Source: Ambrosia x helenae
Lineage: Eukaryota; Streptophyta; Magnoliopsida; Asterales; Asteraceae
DNA: 64,000 bases
Reading direction: 5' to 3'
Assembly (NCBI GenBank): GCA_030844895.1
Contig: CM061233.1
Span: forward strand, 61,529,468-61,593,467
The translations under genes were made by a program, and so were the position numbers. Position 1 is the stretch's first letter. Each line of letters opens with the position of its first letter. This document shows positions 12,401-25,101 of this stretch, in pieces. The notes below the pieces were generated by a model. It did no database searches, was not told the DNA's origin, and saw only the letters and a program-made list of their open reading frames with translations.

Positions 12401-14125
12401 GCGTTGAAAATTTGGAGACATTACTTGTACGGTACCAAATGCACCATCTACACCGATCACAAGAGTCTTCAACATATTTTCGACCAACAACATTTGAACA
12501 TACGACAGCGTCGTTGGATTGAACTTCTGAATAACTATGATTGCGCCATTAAGTACCATCCTGGCAAGGCGAATGTAGTAGCAGACGCCTTGAGCAGGAA
12601 GGAATCAATTAAACCTCGTCGCGTTCGGGCGTTGCAACTCACCATTCATTCATCTCTACCTGATCAACTCCGTTCTGCTCAGTTAGAAGCTTTGAAGGAG
12701 GAACACCTTAAAGCTGAGACTATGCACGGTGCCGACAAGCACCTCGAGCGAAGGCCCGATGGCCTGCACTACTTCGCAGAACGCATATGGGTTCCTTTAT
12801 TCGGGGGACTTCGGGAGCTTGTCCTAGATGAGGCTCACAAGTCCCGGTATTCTATTCATCCTGGTTCGGATAAGATGTACCAAGATCTGAAAGTGCTTTA
12901 CTGGTGGCCAAACATGAGGTCGGATATAGCCTTATACGTGAGCAAATGCTTGACCTGTGCTAAGGTCAAGGTAGAATACCAGAAACCGTCGGGTCTCTTG
13001 CAACAACCTGAAATTCCGGAGTGGAAATGGGAACGGATTACAATGGATTTTGTCACGCAACTTCCTAAGTCACCGAGCGGGAATGATAAGATATGGGTGA
13101 TTGTTGACCGATTGACGAAATCAGCCCATTTCCTCGCTATTAAAGAGACTGACACCATGGATCGTTTGGCTCGTCTTTATCTGAAGGAAGTTGTTTCGAA
13201 GCACGGGGTGCCGGTTTCTATTATCTCGGATCATGACTCCCATTTTACTTCTCACTTCTGGAAGTCCTTACACAAAGCATTGGGTACCCAGCTAGACATG
13301 AGTACAGCTTATCACCCACAGACTGACGGTCGAAGTGAATGTACGATTCAAACCTTGGAAGACATGCTGCGGGCATGCGTGATCGATTTTGGCAAAGGTT
13401 GGGAAGCTCATCTACCGTTAGTAGAATTCTCTTACAACAACAGTTATCACACGAGCATCAAGGCGGCTCCGTTCGAGGCACTGTACGGGCGGAAATGCCG
13501 TTCTCCTCTTTGTTGGGCTGAGGTGGGTGAGAGTCAACTCACTGGGCCTGAACTAGTGTACGAAACTTCGGAAAAGATCGTACAGATTCGTAACCGGTTG
13601 GCAGCGGCACGGGATCGGCAAAAGAGTTATGCCGATCAGCGTCACAAACCATTGGAATTCCAAGTTGATGACAAGGTACTTCTGAAAGTTTCACCGTGGA
13701 AGGGCGTCATACGCTTTGGGAAGCGTGGCAAACTCAACCCTCGGTATGTCGGTCCATTTACGATCCTGGAACGGATTGGACCGGTGGCGTGTCGTCTTGA
13801 TTTACCGACGGAGCTCGGCAACGTACATAACGTCTTCCATGTGTCCAACTTAAGGAAGTGTCTGGCTGACGAGTCTCTTATTGTTCCGCTGGAAGAGATC
13901 AAGGTTGACGATCGTCTTCGGATTGTGGAAGAACCTGTTGAGATTCTGGATTACAAGATTCGTAGCCTACGTCATAGCAAGATTCGCATTGTAAAGGTTC
14001 GCTGGAACTCGAACCGGGGACCAGAGTACACTTGGGAACGGGAGGATCAGATGAAGTCTAAGTATCCTCATCTCTTTCCTAAGGAAGCGTTCGAATCGAG
14101 ATATGTCTCCACTGCTGCTGAATGA
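9490..14125 (+). CDS. Chromovirus gag-pol polyprotein (intact if spliced)
   Basis: Encodes capsid, protease, reverse transcriptase, RNase H, integrase and chromodomain of a Ty3/gypsy chromovirus. Exon 1 (9490-9643) has a glycine/arginine-rich start (R-G-G-R-G-G-G). Exon 2 is open from 9707 to the stop at 14125. Removing 9644-9722 joins them in frame. In the downstream frame the visible landmarks are: capsid W-L-E-K-V-E and T-W-W-N-N; three CCHC zinc knuckles near residues 249, 264 and 305; protease L-F-D-S-G-A near 368; RT F-I-D-D near 707; RNase H Y-C-D-A-S near 852; integrase M-D-F, I-S-D-H-D, G-R-S-E near 1113, 1174 and 1210; chromodomain-like end near 1413-1452. In chromoviruses that last domain is thought to steer integration to particular chromatin. 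One oddity is Cys after the integrase Glu, where the partial copy has Arg. Confidence 0.88.
9644..9722 (+). other. Candidate 79-nt intron in gag
   Basis: Starts GTAAGT at 9644 and ends TTTCATTTCAG at 9722. The sequence between carries an in-frame stop (TAG at 9673-9675). Removal joins a split glycine codon (G|GT) and keeps the gag frame open on both sides. An intron length not divisible by three that exactly restores frame, together with consensus splice sites, favours real splicing over chance. Confidence 0.7.
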
Positions 14126-14276
14126 ATCTCGGGGCGAGATTCCTTTTTAACGTGGGGATGATGTGACAACTCGGGTAAATCTCTCTCTTGGTTTCTATCT
14201 TTTGTCTGTTTCTTTTGTTATTCCTTTTGGGTACTGTGCAATTTTCGGGACGAAAATTCTTTTAACGTGGGGATGA

Positions 14277-15370
14277 TGTGACACCCGACAAATTCCGATT
14301 AACAACGTTGTCTAGATGAAAGTCTACCTTAGCGAGTCACGCGTATATTGTACTTAACGGGGTTAGTTAAGTCGTGTTATGGTTCGGGAACTGTTAGTTC
14401 AGTATAGAGGATCATCGGATGTTAGTCTAGAGGTTCATTAGATGTCAGTCCTTAACCAAGTGTACAAGTGGTGACGATTCGTAGAATCGTCAGAACATAG
14501 GGAAAATACAAGTCTCGAGCCCCGGGAATTGGTGAACGAGTGTGAATGTGTTTATTTGCAAGTATTATGTGTTTACAATCATTATGTGACTTGTCGGTAT
14601 GAGAATATGTGTTAACATATGTAAAAACGGAGTTTAACGCGCAAAATACACAGAACCAGCCCCTATAGGCGATTAGGGGAGGCTAATCGCCTATAGGGTA
14701 TGCATTTGGGGATCATTTCATGCGATTAGGGGGCTACTCGCATGTTATAACAGGCGATTAGCCCTAAATGCATGAAATGTCATGCGATTAGCAATGCTAA
14801 TCGCGTATAGCTGTTGCACAATCGCGTGTTACGTGCTGGACGAATAAAAACGACTATAAATACAATGCCTGACCTCCTAAACTTCATAATATCAACCCTA
14901 GTCGTCCCATAACCCGCCCCAACACACACACAACCTCTGGAACGTGATTTTGGATCAAAACACAAGGTTTCAAGCCTATTCCATCATTCTATCACAAATC
15001 TAAGGTGTGGTTTTCATCCATGCAACCTTATTTAACGTTTTCATTGAATCCCTAATGGTCCAGACCTGTTGATAAACGTTTGAGTCTTTTAAAAATCGTT
15101 AATAATCGTTGTTAATTGGATTTAAATAGCATGCATGATGTATGTGGGTTTTCAATTAAAAGCTAGGGTTTTTATGATTCAAGATGGATGATTAACCTGT
15201 TATTAGGTTAGTTTCAGATTAATAATGATGGCATGATGATGAGATCTGAGTTATTGTTAATTAGGGTTACGGTTTTGCATGCTAATGTGATGTTTCATGT
15301 TATGTGTATTGTCTTTAAGATATATGATGGCATTCAGGGCTGATAGATCGAGGTTAAACGAAGGATTTTG
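14277..15370 (+). repeat. Partial chromovirus LTR (first 1094 bp)
   Basis: Nearly identical to 6283-7377 and preceded by the same double polypurine tract. It stops abruptly at 15370 where Athila gag-end sequence begins; a single shared G is the only microhomology. It lacks the R-U5 side, so the complete unit has no functional 3' LTR end. Confidence 0.9.
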
Positions 15371-17642
15371 GTGGGCTCAATTTTGTTCTCAATTTTATTA
15401 TCAATGATTTTACCACTACGAAGAACGGTTACCTTATTAATGGGAACATTGCGAGTGTTCTTCGAATTCGAACCTTGATGTTGTGGGTTGAGAGTGGTAT
15501 CACTAGGAAGCTTCCCCGTGCTTCCTCTCCATTGAGCCATTTCTTCCGCTAGTTGACCCACTTGTTTAGCTAAGGCCTCGTGAGACTTATCTCTCACCTC
15601 ATTCACCTTCTTCATTTCCTTGATATCATTGTTGGAGTCCTTCATCATATTCATTAGTGCATCCAACTTTGAACTCAAGGACTCATCACCACCTTGACTT
15701 CCCGAAGAATTTCCTTGATTGCTTGAGGAGCCGCCTTGGTTGTAACCCCGTTGGTAATTACTGTTGTACCCTTGGTTACCACCTTGATTGTAGTTGTTTC
15801 TTTGGTAACCACCTTGATTACCACCTTGGCGACCTTGATATTGCCCACCACCGCTTTGATTACCCGATTGAAAATTCGGGTTCATTTGATTAGAAGGATT
15901 ACCATACCTAAAGTTAGGATGGTTTCTCAAGCCCGCATGATAGGTGTTGGAGTTCATGTCATACTTCCTTTCCCCATACACTTGATTTACTTCTTCGGTG
16001 GTTTGACCCATATCACCGGGGCACTCACTAGCCTTATGCCCAAATCTCCAAAATTATCACAAACCGGGTATTGTACCGCTGACACCTCCCGTTTCTTCAT
16101 CCTTGCCAACTCTCTTTCTAACTGAGCAATCCGGTCTTTAGAGCTTGAATCTGAATCGGGAAGAGATTTAGAGACCGGGTGTTTAGTTCTTCGATCAGCT
16201 GCCTCCTCCAATTTTGAATTCCTTGCCATTAGTTCCAAAAAATCCCAGTCTTCTTGCTCTGGATTAGATAACAAAGTCCCATTGCTAGTAGACTTGAGGT
16301 ATTTTCTTTCCTCCTTACTCAGTCCATTCACAAAACTACTAACCAATTCCAAAGGTCGATGTTATGGTGCGGGGCATTTCCGAATTAACTCCTTGAAGCG
16401 AGTGAAAGCTTCATGAAGTGGTTCCCCTTGTAACTGTTGAAAGGAACGAATCTCTAACCGTACCCCATCCGTTTTAAAAACTAGGGAAATATTCATCCAA
16501 AAACACCTGTTGCATCTCTCCCCCAGTATAGATGCTGTGTGCGGGCAAAGTAAGAAACCAAGTCTTTGCCTTATCCTTGAGGGAGAACCGGAACAACCTT
16601 AGCTGAACTTCATCTAAAGAGAAATTGTGACCTCCCATAGTACCGCACATTGCTTTGAATTCAGAAAGATGATCGTATGGGTCTTCAGTAGCCATCCCAT
16701 GAAAATGAGGAAGAATGTTGATATAGTTCGGTTTACAATCGAAAGATCTTCTTCCTGCAGGTGGAGGTACAATGGGTGATTCATTCTCGGAGGCAAGTGG
16801 TCTAAACCGACTATTAACCCCTTGCATTGGAACATGAGGCCTTCTTCGCGGTGCATCAACCTCTTCTTCTCTCTGTTGCCTTCTCACAGGGGGTCTTCTA
16901 TTTGCTTGACCAACATAATGTGCATCCCGATAATAATTACCCTGATGATTTCGGTGCCCTCTTGGGTTTTGCCTCGGTCGATTGACAAAGTCATGATTAT
17001 AGTACCCTTCATTTCCCACATTTTGGTGTGCACCCACATTGGAGTGATGATCACTTTGGTGGTCTTCTTCATCTTCATGACTACCATTACCATTGCCATA
17101 CCCCCAACCATCTTCTTCTTCAGTATACTCCCTTTCTGACTGTTCATCTTCCTCCGAATGATACGTGTGAACACTGACTCGCTCTGATGACTGATAACTT
17201 GGAACACTAAATGGTTCATCATCGTTGATATTTCCTCTCAGTTCTTCAATATTATCCTCAAGGTCATCATATCTTGCTTCATTAAATCTGTTCACAGGTC
17301 GAATGTGGGATTGCCACGGTTTGATACAGAGGGGCCTTGTTTGACATTTCAGGTGTTGGGAATTTGGTTATAGTTTGATTGAGGAGGTGGGTGTTGTTGT
17401 GGGTGTTGGGTTCGGTTTGGATGTGGTGGAGTGGGTGGTATACGGTTTTCACCCGAACGGCGGTTTTGATTTGAAGTGGCCATTTGGACGGTTCCAAAAG
17501 ACAAGGTTTGGTGTGTAAGTGGTGATTGAGGGTTAGAAGGAATCGGCTCCTCTAACCGGTGTTGTCGGTTTCTTCTTGCTACTCTTTCAATTTCCGGCTC
17601 AAACACTAAAGGAGATGTCCTCCCCGAATGTCTTGTACGCAT
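15371..17642 (-). pseudogene. Athila-like gag (several frameshifts)
   Basis: Minus-strand capsid gene of the element whose pol is at 1098-4388. Segments in order: N-terminus 17642-17349 (M-R-T-R-H-S-G-R); the central capsid 17295-16474 (N-I-L-P-H-F-H-G, then Y-D-H-L-S-E-F, K-A-K-T-W-F-L-T-L-P and F-L-D-E-Y-F-P); 16352-15987 (V-N-G-L-S, E-L-M-A); and a Q/N/G-rich tail 16011-15371 ending in V-L-R-S-G-K-I-I. Frame changes occur near 17320, 16475 and 16005. The zinc knuckle at about 16040 has lost its second Cys (C-D-N-F) and is frameshifted. The protease that should follow is absent at the chromovirus junction. Confidence 0.85.
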
Positions 17643-17766
17643 GCACTACCTGTAATCTGCACAAGTAACACACCCGCGTAATAAAGAAAGATAGAGAATA
17701 AACCAAACAAACACTTAAACAGATTATCACAAAATCAACTAATCTCTAAACACTAAGCGCACTAGC

Positions 17767-17784
17767 TCCCCGGCAACGGCGCCA
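17767..17784 (-). other. Primer-binding site, tRNA-Asp type
   Basis: Minus-strand TGGCGCCGTTGCCGGGGA, complementary to the 3' end of tRNA-Asp. This is the usual primer of Athila/Tat elements and independently supports the Athila assignment. Two bases separate it from the LTR end. Confidence 0.93.
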
Positions 17785-17786
17785 TT

Positions 17787-18691
17787 TGATTACCTGTCGT
17801 TAGGGGTCATGCAAAACTTAATTAACCTAGGTAGATAGGGTAAATAGGGTATCAATCCAAGGAGCGTGTGGTTAGTGAATGTTGTTTAGTTGATTAGAAA
17901 ATGTTGCTTATGAAGTTGCTAGTTTAATTATGAAGAGTGCAAGTTATCATTTAAGAGTTTGATTTTTAAAAGATTTTGTTTATTGTAATAGAACTTGAAT
18001 ATTGTAAGAGTAAAAAAAGTAATACGGGTTGTAAACAATTTAATTAAAAATATCACACTAGGGTTTCAACAATTGAATACTAGGGATTTTACAAATAGGT
18101 AAACAATAATAATGTAATTGGTGTTAACGGAGTGATTGCTCAATAGGCTTAGGTGTCAAGTTTTATCAATATCGAAGATAGAATAAACTACACTTCATTA
18201 CCTAGAACATACAATCCTATGTTTGTGTTAAAACAAGGAACCATGTTCATATCATTAGAAATTGGCACAAGATCAATTAACTAAAATGAGTTCAACATAA
18301 GGTTAATCACAATTCAACACAGTTAATTCAAACACACAAAAACACAATCAATAGTTTAAGAACAATACCCAATTGCTAACCCTAGATCTTCAAAAGTTTA
18401 CATCCCAGTGCGATACAAAGGGATTAGCCACTCATGGCATAGAACTTGATGCCTTCAAAGTTGGATCTCTCTTGTTGTCCCTTTTGTCTCTTATGCGTAA
18501 CCTTCTTTTTAGAATAATCCTGTGCTCCTCTCCAAGAAATATGCGATCCCCTTGTCTGCTCTCCAATCTTCCCTAATAAAATTGCCGTCCAAAGAATGTA
18601 TAATAAAACCTCCAAAAATCCCTAAAGCCCTTTTCTTTTTTGGACTTCTTTGGGCCACGTGAGTACGTGACACAAAGTCACTTTGCAATTC

Positions 18692-18740
<49 letters not shown>

Positions 18741-19059
18741 TAATATACTATTATTATAAATGGTATTATGACCCCATGCTCTTGACTCGGGTGTTCGGGT
18801 CTCGAATATAATCTGTACTGTTTTAGCTCCACTCCATGCGATCACCTACCAAAAATATAAAATAAATAAATTAGTAGTAAAAACAACCAAAAAGTAATAA
18901 AATATATACAATACTAAAATAATAGAGTACAGACCTAAAACTAATAAAAATACTATCTAAACAACTCAAAAATATACAAAACTGGCAAATAAACATGATG
19001 TCTGCAACCGCGCATCATCCTAAGATGACAACTATACAAAAAGCTAACACAATAACACA
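17787..19059 (-). repeat. Athila-like 5' LTR (outer end approximate)
   Basis: The inner end is certain: in minus sense it ends ...ATCA two bases before the primer site. The outer end is a guess at 19059, where the minus strand would begin TGTGTTATTG; it could lie anywhere up to about 19345. The minus sequence carries the GGATGATGCGCGGTTGCAGAC stretch and a conserved-looking GTGATCGCATGGAGTGGAGC stretch. A pure ATT microsatellite lies within it. Confidence 0.5.
18693..18741. repeat. (TTA)n microsatellite
   Basis: About sixteen perfect ATT/TTA units inside the Athila LTR. Confidence 0.97.
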
Positions 19060-20132
19060 CGTTAACCACCTCAAATTGTTCATTAGCGAGCAGTCGATAT
19101 AATCTCATGAAAATCTTCTAAAGATAAGGTACACGACCATTATGCACAAAACACCAACTTGCATAAGGTACAAGACTATTATGCACAAATATACTGTAAG
19201 GCTGCACAGTGTATAGGGATAATGACCCTCCACCTCAGCCATTTCATCCAAAATAACGCCATCCCCTATTTTCTGGGCGCCATGGGGGAAGGGGGTGATG
19301 TGGACAAATGGAGACCCTAGGGGCTTCAAACTACACCATCCAACCTAAGAGCATTCACAATAGCATCTTCATCTCCATCTTTATAATTACACTAAAAATC
19401 ACTATCTTTTCTTTCTCTTTTTCAATCAAATAATATTTTTATACATTTATCATTACATTTTCTCTTTCTTCCCGTCAAAAACACTTTTAAAAAGCATTAA
19501 AAAATGGGAAGAAATATTGTATAAAGTCTCTAAGAAGCATAAGAAGCAATCTGGACCATTAGATTTCAAAATGATCAGATCAAATAATCATAGTCGTTTA
19601 AATCTAACCAGGGGTAAATTAGTCATTAAAACATTTAAACGCGTTTTAAAAAATACAAAAATAAAACCGCGAATTCAAAAATCAACGACGGTTATTACTA
19701 AAATCATAAACACAAAATCATCAAACCTCATTTAATTAGGGTTCCTTACACATCCAAAATCAATCAAAACCACACACACACACAAAATCAAACACCAGAT
19801 TGTCGAAGAAATAACAAAAAACAGAGGATAATGTCTTCAAAACATTCAGGTGCATTTTATCATTAGATTATAACTTATTTCTGTCATTTTTTCAATGTCG
19901 TTTCTGATAATTTTTTATTTTTTAAAAATGGAATCAGACATGGAAGGACGAAGAAGAAGAGAAGATAAACATAGCAAACCAAATTCAAAACAGAGTAAAG
20001 GTATATTTGATTCAACAAAACAAAATAGCACTTAATTTTTGATGAGACGCAACTAGGTTATTTGCATGTTTATAATACTTGCTTAATTACATTCAGTTGT
20101 TATATAACATATTAACTTTACAGTCTAAATCT

Positions 20133-20347
20133 GGTGTGTGAGTGCGTTTGTATTGATGTTCGAGTGCGTTTGTATTGATGTTTGGGTGCGTTTGTATATT
20201 TAGTTTTATTTAGGTTTGATTAGTGCGTCTGAAATAATGTTTATTTAAATTTGATTAGTGCGTCTGTATTATCTTATTAGTACGTCTGAGAATGTTATGT
20301 TAGAATTAGTAGGTGCGTCTGTAGTAGTTTGTTAGTGCGTTTAAATC
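20133..20347. repeat. 12-bp motif cluster, left block (8 copies)
   Basis: Eight copies of TTAGTGCGTCTG or close variants (AGTGCGTTTGTATTGATGT twice, then TTAGTGCGTCTG, TTAGTACGTCTG, AGGTGCGTCTG and so on) in the intron before exon 3 of the Ulp1 gene. All are in this orientation, opposite to the later blocks. Confidence 0.9.
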
Positions 20348-20539
20348 ACTGATATGTTAAATGTTTGTGCAGAGCCAAATGTAGCATCAGATGATGATGA
20401 TTTCGATTATCAACCACTGAAAAATTTGATTAAAATTAAAGAGGGAGTTGAAAAGAAAAACAAAAAAGCTGCTAAGAAGTTGGAAGTTGATATTAAAAGG
20501 ATGAAGCAGCAGTTGAAGAAACAAAAACAACCTGTTGAA

Positions 20540-21161
20540 TAGGGATGGCAATGGGTCGGGTTTGGGACGGGTTTAGGTAATCCCAACCCCATACCCGGTT
20601 AGGTATTCTTGTCCCAAACCCGACCCAAAACCCGTCGGGTTTGTGTCGGGTAATTACCCATCGGGTATCGGGTATATCCGCGGGTTTCGGGTAAACCCAT
20701 TAATTTTTAAAACTTATTCATTGAGTATATCCGACCAAAAACCCGACGGATATCTATTAGGTATAAATAAATATAAATGATTACAATGTATAAATATAAA
20801 ATAATTAAATCATATAAAAACACTCAAAGACATAGATAATAAATAGTATACACTAATTATTTATAATTTTTAGCACAAGATGACAATCTAGATGGACAAT
20901 TAGATATATTATGCATACATACTTAAAAAGATATATTAGAAATTATATTGAGTATCTAATCGGGTAAATGGGTATACATTATCGGGTAATCGGGTCAGGT
21001 AAACGGGTATATCATCAAATCCCAAACCCGTCCCAAACCCGCGAAAAAAATAAAAACTAATCCCATACCCGACCCATACCCGATTACTTGACCCCAAACC
21101 CGTCCCAAATGTGTCGGGTTTCGGGTTTACCAATCGGGTTCGGGTTTGATTGCCATCCCTA
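20540..21161. mobile_element. hAT-type MITE (622 bp) in an exon of the Ulp1 gene
   Basis: TIRs TAGGGATGGCAA and TTGCCATCCCTA, with a perfect 8-bp duplication CTGTTGAA at 20532-20539 and 21162-21169. Rich in CGGGT/ACCCG strings. It encodes nothing. Removing it and one duplication copy restores the reading frame of the host exon. A remnant of similar sequence lies at about 36620-36770. Confidence 0.95.
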
Positions 21162-22535
21162 CTGTTGAATCTCCATCAGAATCATCTGATGAAGATTTTC
21201 AGAGGCCATAGAAAAAGGTGAAGATAGATGAACCGAAGAAGAAGGTGAAGAGAATACAGGAAAGAGAGTTTGTGCAATACATGGGGAAGAAGTTAAAAAT
21301 AAGATGCTCTCCTTCTGAGTTTATTGATAGCATCCAGGACTACACGGATGAACAAAAAGAGGAAGTTAGAAAGATGGGGTTCGGTTCTGTGCTGGACATT
21401 AAAATTGAACACATATCAACAAGCTTGGGTTATTGGCTGCTAGTCAACTATGACGAGGGAAGGAACGAACTAAATGCAGGAAATTGGAAAATCAAGATCA
21501 CACCTGAATTGGTGCATGAAGCTTTTGGATACTAATGGGGAAGAAACTGGTTCTTGAGAAAAATAGGGCAAGGAAAGGTTCGGACAGTACAATTGATGAG
21601 TTTAAGAGTCAATTTGAGAAAAATAAAGTGAGTGTTGCGATGGTAACACCAGTTGTTAGACAACAACCAAAAGGGTGGAAGATTGTTTAAATTGAATTTT
21701 CTGGTGTTAGGGAACACAGTTTTCGGGAGATCACAAAGTCAACAACAATAAATCAAAGCTTTCTGCATGGCGTGGATGATGAGTCTGAAATTCCAAATTT
21801 GGATTGGTGCTCTTACCTGATCGAATGTCTAAGAAGAACAAAGGCAGGATGGAAAGAAGACCAATATAATGGTTCAATTGTAATGCTGAGTGTAAGTCTT
21901 CAAAAGCACTAATATTATCTTAATTTATTTTGGAAGCACTTACCTTTGATTTATACGCATTAATGTTTACTAACACAATTAAACTCTTTCGAAAATAAAC
22001 AGGTTATCTACACACATGAATACAACAAGAGACATCCTTCTGAAATACAAGTCAGCATACCGGCAATTAATTACATCACTAGTGGTTCACTTGCAGAGAT
22101 GGAAAATCATCTAGATAACAACGGGTTGTTGACTGACATTGAAGATGATGATGGAGATGCTGATAAGGGTGAGGAAGAAGAGAATGAGAATGATGATGAA
22201 GAAGAGGATGACGATAATGAAGATACTGAAGAAAATGAAAAATCTAGTTAGTAATATCCTGGAAACCTTGATTGAAATGCAAGGTGAAAAAGATGGTGAT
22301 AAAACAACAAAATCTTTGGATAATGATGATTACAACCTCAATATGGGACCAAGTCCACTGAGACGAGTCCAAATTGATGATGCTGATGACACTGAAGATT
22401 GGAGAAATTATGAAATGAGTACACAAACTCAACAAATGTTTGAGTACTGCAACACTCAACCAAATCTGAGTTATAGACAGGGGATTAGAAGAGAAGAATA
22501 TGAGTCAGCAATGAAAGCCAAGAAGGTATATATTT

Positions 22536-22768
22536 AAACGCACTAAATATTAATTTATAGACGCACTAATTTATTTCTGTTTTGTATATTGGTAAAAAAC
22601 TGACCATGATTTCAGACGCACTAATGATAATTTACAGACGCACTCATGATATTCTGTTAAGTGTAAACTGATCAACAGTTTACATTTCAGACGCACTAAT
22701 GTTAAGATACAGACGCACTAAGCATTTTACAGACACACTAATGTTATTTCAGACGCATTAATGTTCGT
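22536..22768. repeat. 12-bp motif cluster, second block (8 copies)
   Basis: CAGACGCACTAAT and variants (AAACGCACTAAAT, CAGACGCACTCAT, CAGACACACTAAT, CAGACGCATTAAT), eight copies in the intron between exons of the Ulp1 gene, all in one orientation. Confidence 0.9.
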
Positions 22769-23927
22769 TTTTTATTTGAAACAGGTTTGGATAAAAACCA
22801 TGGAGAGAAACATAAAAAAGTATGAATCAATTCAAAAGGAGATGGAAGAAATGGTTGCACAAGCACGAAACAAGTACTTATGGGTACTAGAGTTAATGAA
22901 GATGTGCGACAAGTGGGACGAATTGAACAACAAAGCTAAAGAGGTTGAAGATGAGAATATTGATGCAGAGAATATAATGGAGCCTGAAGCTGATTTGGGA
23001 AATGATGATGAAGTTCTCAAAGGCAATGTTGAATCAACAAACCTGGAAAATGTTGATGTGAATAAGGATGGGGATGACTTGGTAATGGATGATCAGGCTG
23101 GTGATACAAACCTAGAAATTGTAAATGAAGAAGACGAAATAACTGATACAGCTATTGTGGCACTAGAAACAGTTGAACCAGGGGTGTATAGGGTAAGAGA
23201 TGTGAATGAGGAAGCGAACAAAGAAGCTGATAAAGATTTGGAGACATAGAACACAGAAAAGCTGCATGATGTTGCTGTTTCATCAGAATCACAGGGGGTA
23301 ACTGACGCATCATTTATTCAACTTCAAACAATAGAACCAACTGTGCATGAAGTTGAAGATGGACTAGCAACACCCCAAGAGAAGCATGCTGAGAAAGAAA
23401 AAACACCAGAAAAGGAAGTGTGCACTGTTTGTTATGAAAAAGAAGCAGAAAAAGCACAAAAAAATGGTAAAGGGAAAACACCGGTTGGTTATGACAATCC
23501 AGCTAGGGAAAAAAACTCTTCATGGGCTCTGAGGTCACCATACACAGGGAAACAAGCGAGCACTGTTGAGAAATTAACAGAAGATGAAGCCAGAATAACA
23601 CAATACATGTTTGCACCAATTCGAGAAAAAAACGTAAGTGTGTTTTTTAATTTTGTTTATAAATTATTACTAACTAATTACTAATTTCATTTTTAAAAAA
23701 ATTGTAATTTCAGAAAATCTGTTATGTAGATCAAGGTGGAAATGAGATCATGAAAGTGATCTTTGGAAGTTTACACCCTGGACTATGGCTGTGCACCAAT
23801 GCTATATATGTATGGACAGATATCCTCAACTATGAAGAGAAGGAAAATTTAAAGAAAAAGAAGGATGGATCTATACGAAGGCTATTTCTCTGTACCAACA
23901 TGATGGTATGCAAAAACTCTGAACTTA

Positions 23928-24030
23928 ACCGCACTAATATATATGTATATTAACATTCAGACGCACTCTTATAATGTTTGTTAATATTTGAAAAATTCAG
24001 ACACATTAATGTGTATATTTAGACGCACTT
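23928..24030. repeat. 12-bp motif cluster, third block (4 copies)
   Basis: CCGCACTAAT, CAGACGCACTCTT, CAGACACATTAAT and TAGACGCACTTAT in the intron before the exon that carries the catalytic His. Confidence 0.85.
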
Positions 24031-24902
24031 ATTGTTTTTAACTGTTTTTTTTCTTTTTTTTCAGCCTGCAGACTACTATAAGGAAGAAGTTCAATGGGAA
24101 GAAAGAGAAAGGGTTTACCTTAGCAATTTGCATGATATCTTCCGGAAGATCGAGGCAAAATCGTTATACGAATTCGACATGATTATGCAACCGGTGTGGA
24201 TGGATAGGCATTTCTATGTCTTAGCTTTTGATGTGAAGAATGGGGAATCAGAGTTGCTTGACAACTCTACATATGGGGATGACCAAGCAAAGAGATATAA
24301 AGGCGTTCCCGGTATATTGATATGTTTCTATTTATGATTATAGAAAATTATATACCTGGGGAATTATGATAATAACATAATGAGTTTGTTAAAAAATGTT
24401 TTGTAGAGACACACTTTGTACCGGTTGTGGAAGAAGATATGTCCTGCAACACCCGCAATTGAGAAACTTGTAACAGATAAGATTATAAAAAGAGAAATGA
24501 CATGTAGGACTAATAAAAACATAGTAGACTGTGGCATATTCGCTATGCGACACCTCGAAACCTTCAAAGGGTATGCATTTTGGACCTGTGGATTTGCAAG
24601 TGAATCGGAGTATCAGCAAAGACAGTTGGATGCATTGCGGTTCAAGTACGTCGCAAAAATGATACCCTCACCTTACAACCTACTCTGGGATGAAATAATT
24701 GAAGAGGCATGGAAGTTTGCAAAAAGGCCAGAAAAAGCAAGGAAAAAGATGTTACAAAATGCGATGGCAAAATTAGAGAAAAGGGTGGCTGCCATATAAA
24801 CATTTGTTTTGAATGCCTTTTTAAACATCTTAGATACTGATTTTGATTTTTAGTATGTTATTTTGGGATTTGTAATTAATACTGATCTAGTATGAATTTA
24901 TG

Positions 24903-25028
24903 TTTAGACGCACAAATCTTCAACTTAATTTATACTTGGATGCACTAACATAAATGAAATACATTACTGTGATTTTAATCAAACGCACTAGTTCAGGTGT
25001 TTTTATTAATTCAAATGCACTTACTAAA
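24903..25028. repeat. 12-bp motif cluster, fourth block (4 copies)
   Basis: TAGACGCACAAAT, TGGATGCACTAAC, CAAACGCACTAGT and CAAATGCACTTAC between the 3' ends of the two convergent genes. Confidence 0.8.
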
Positions 25029-25101
25029 AACACACATCATACAACAGGTCATATAAAACTACAAAAACAAATTACATAATAAGTGCATCATGATCTTGAT
25101 A

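Larger units (their letters stand above)
4414..15370 (+). mobile_element. Permuted chromovirus (Ty3/gypsy, Tekay-like) insertion, 1.37 units
   Basis: Order on the plus strand: pol tail (4414-6131), complete LTR (6283-8933), primer site, complete gag-pol (9490-14125), partial LTR (14277-15370). One unit from LTR start to LTR start is 7994 bp and the segment is 10957 bp. The overlapping ends (4414-7377 and 12408-15370) differ by only about a dozen bases by eye. Neither outer end is an LTR end and there is no 5-bp duplication, so this is not a normal integration. Tekay is my best clade guess, from the tRNA-iMet primer site and the C-terminal chromodomain. Confidence 0.85.
19831..24799 (+). pseudogene. 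Ulp1/C48-family cysteine protease gene, multi-exon, degraded
   Basis: SUMO-protease-like gene in a MULE. Exons I can place: 19831-19849 (ATG), 19938-20000, 20373-21211 (split by a MITE), to about 21891, 22002-22525, 22785-23634, 23713-23906, 24065-24314 and 24406-24799, most with GT/AG borders. The catalytic part is in the last two: His in D-R-H-F-Y-V-L-A-F, Asp in L-L-D-N-S, Cys in V-D-C-G-I-F-A-M-R-H. The N-terminal part has G-F-G-S-V-L-D-I, S-L-G-Y-W-L-L-V-N-Y-D and E-L-V-H-E-A-F-G, typical of plant transposon Ulp1 proteins. An acidic, E/K-rich middle links them. Defects: TAG at 21209, frameshift near 21530, TAA near 21687, frameshift near 22247, TAG at 23247. The triad is intact but the gene cannot make a full protein. 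Confidence 0.8.
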
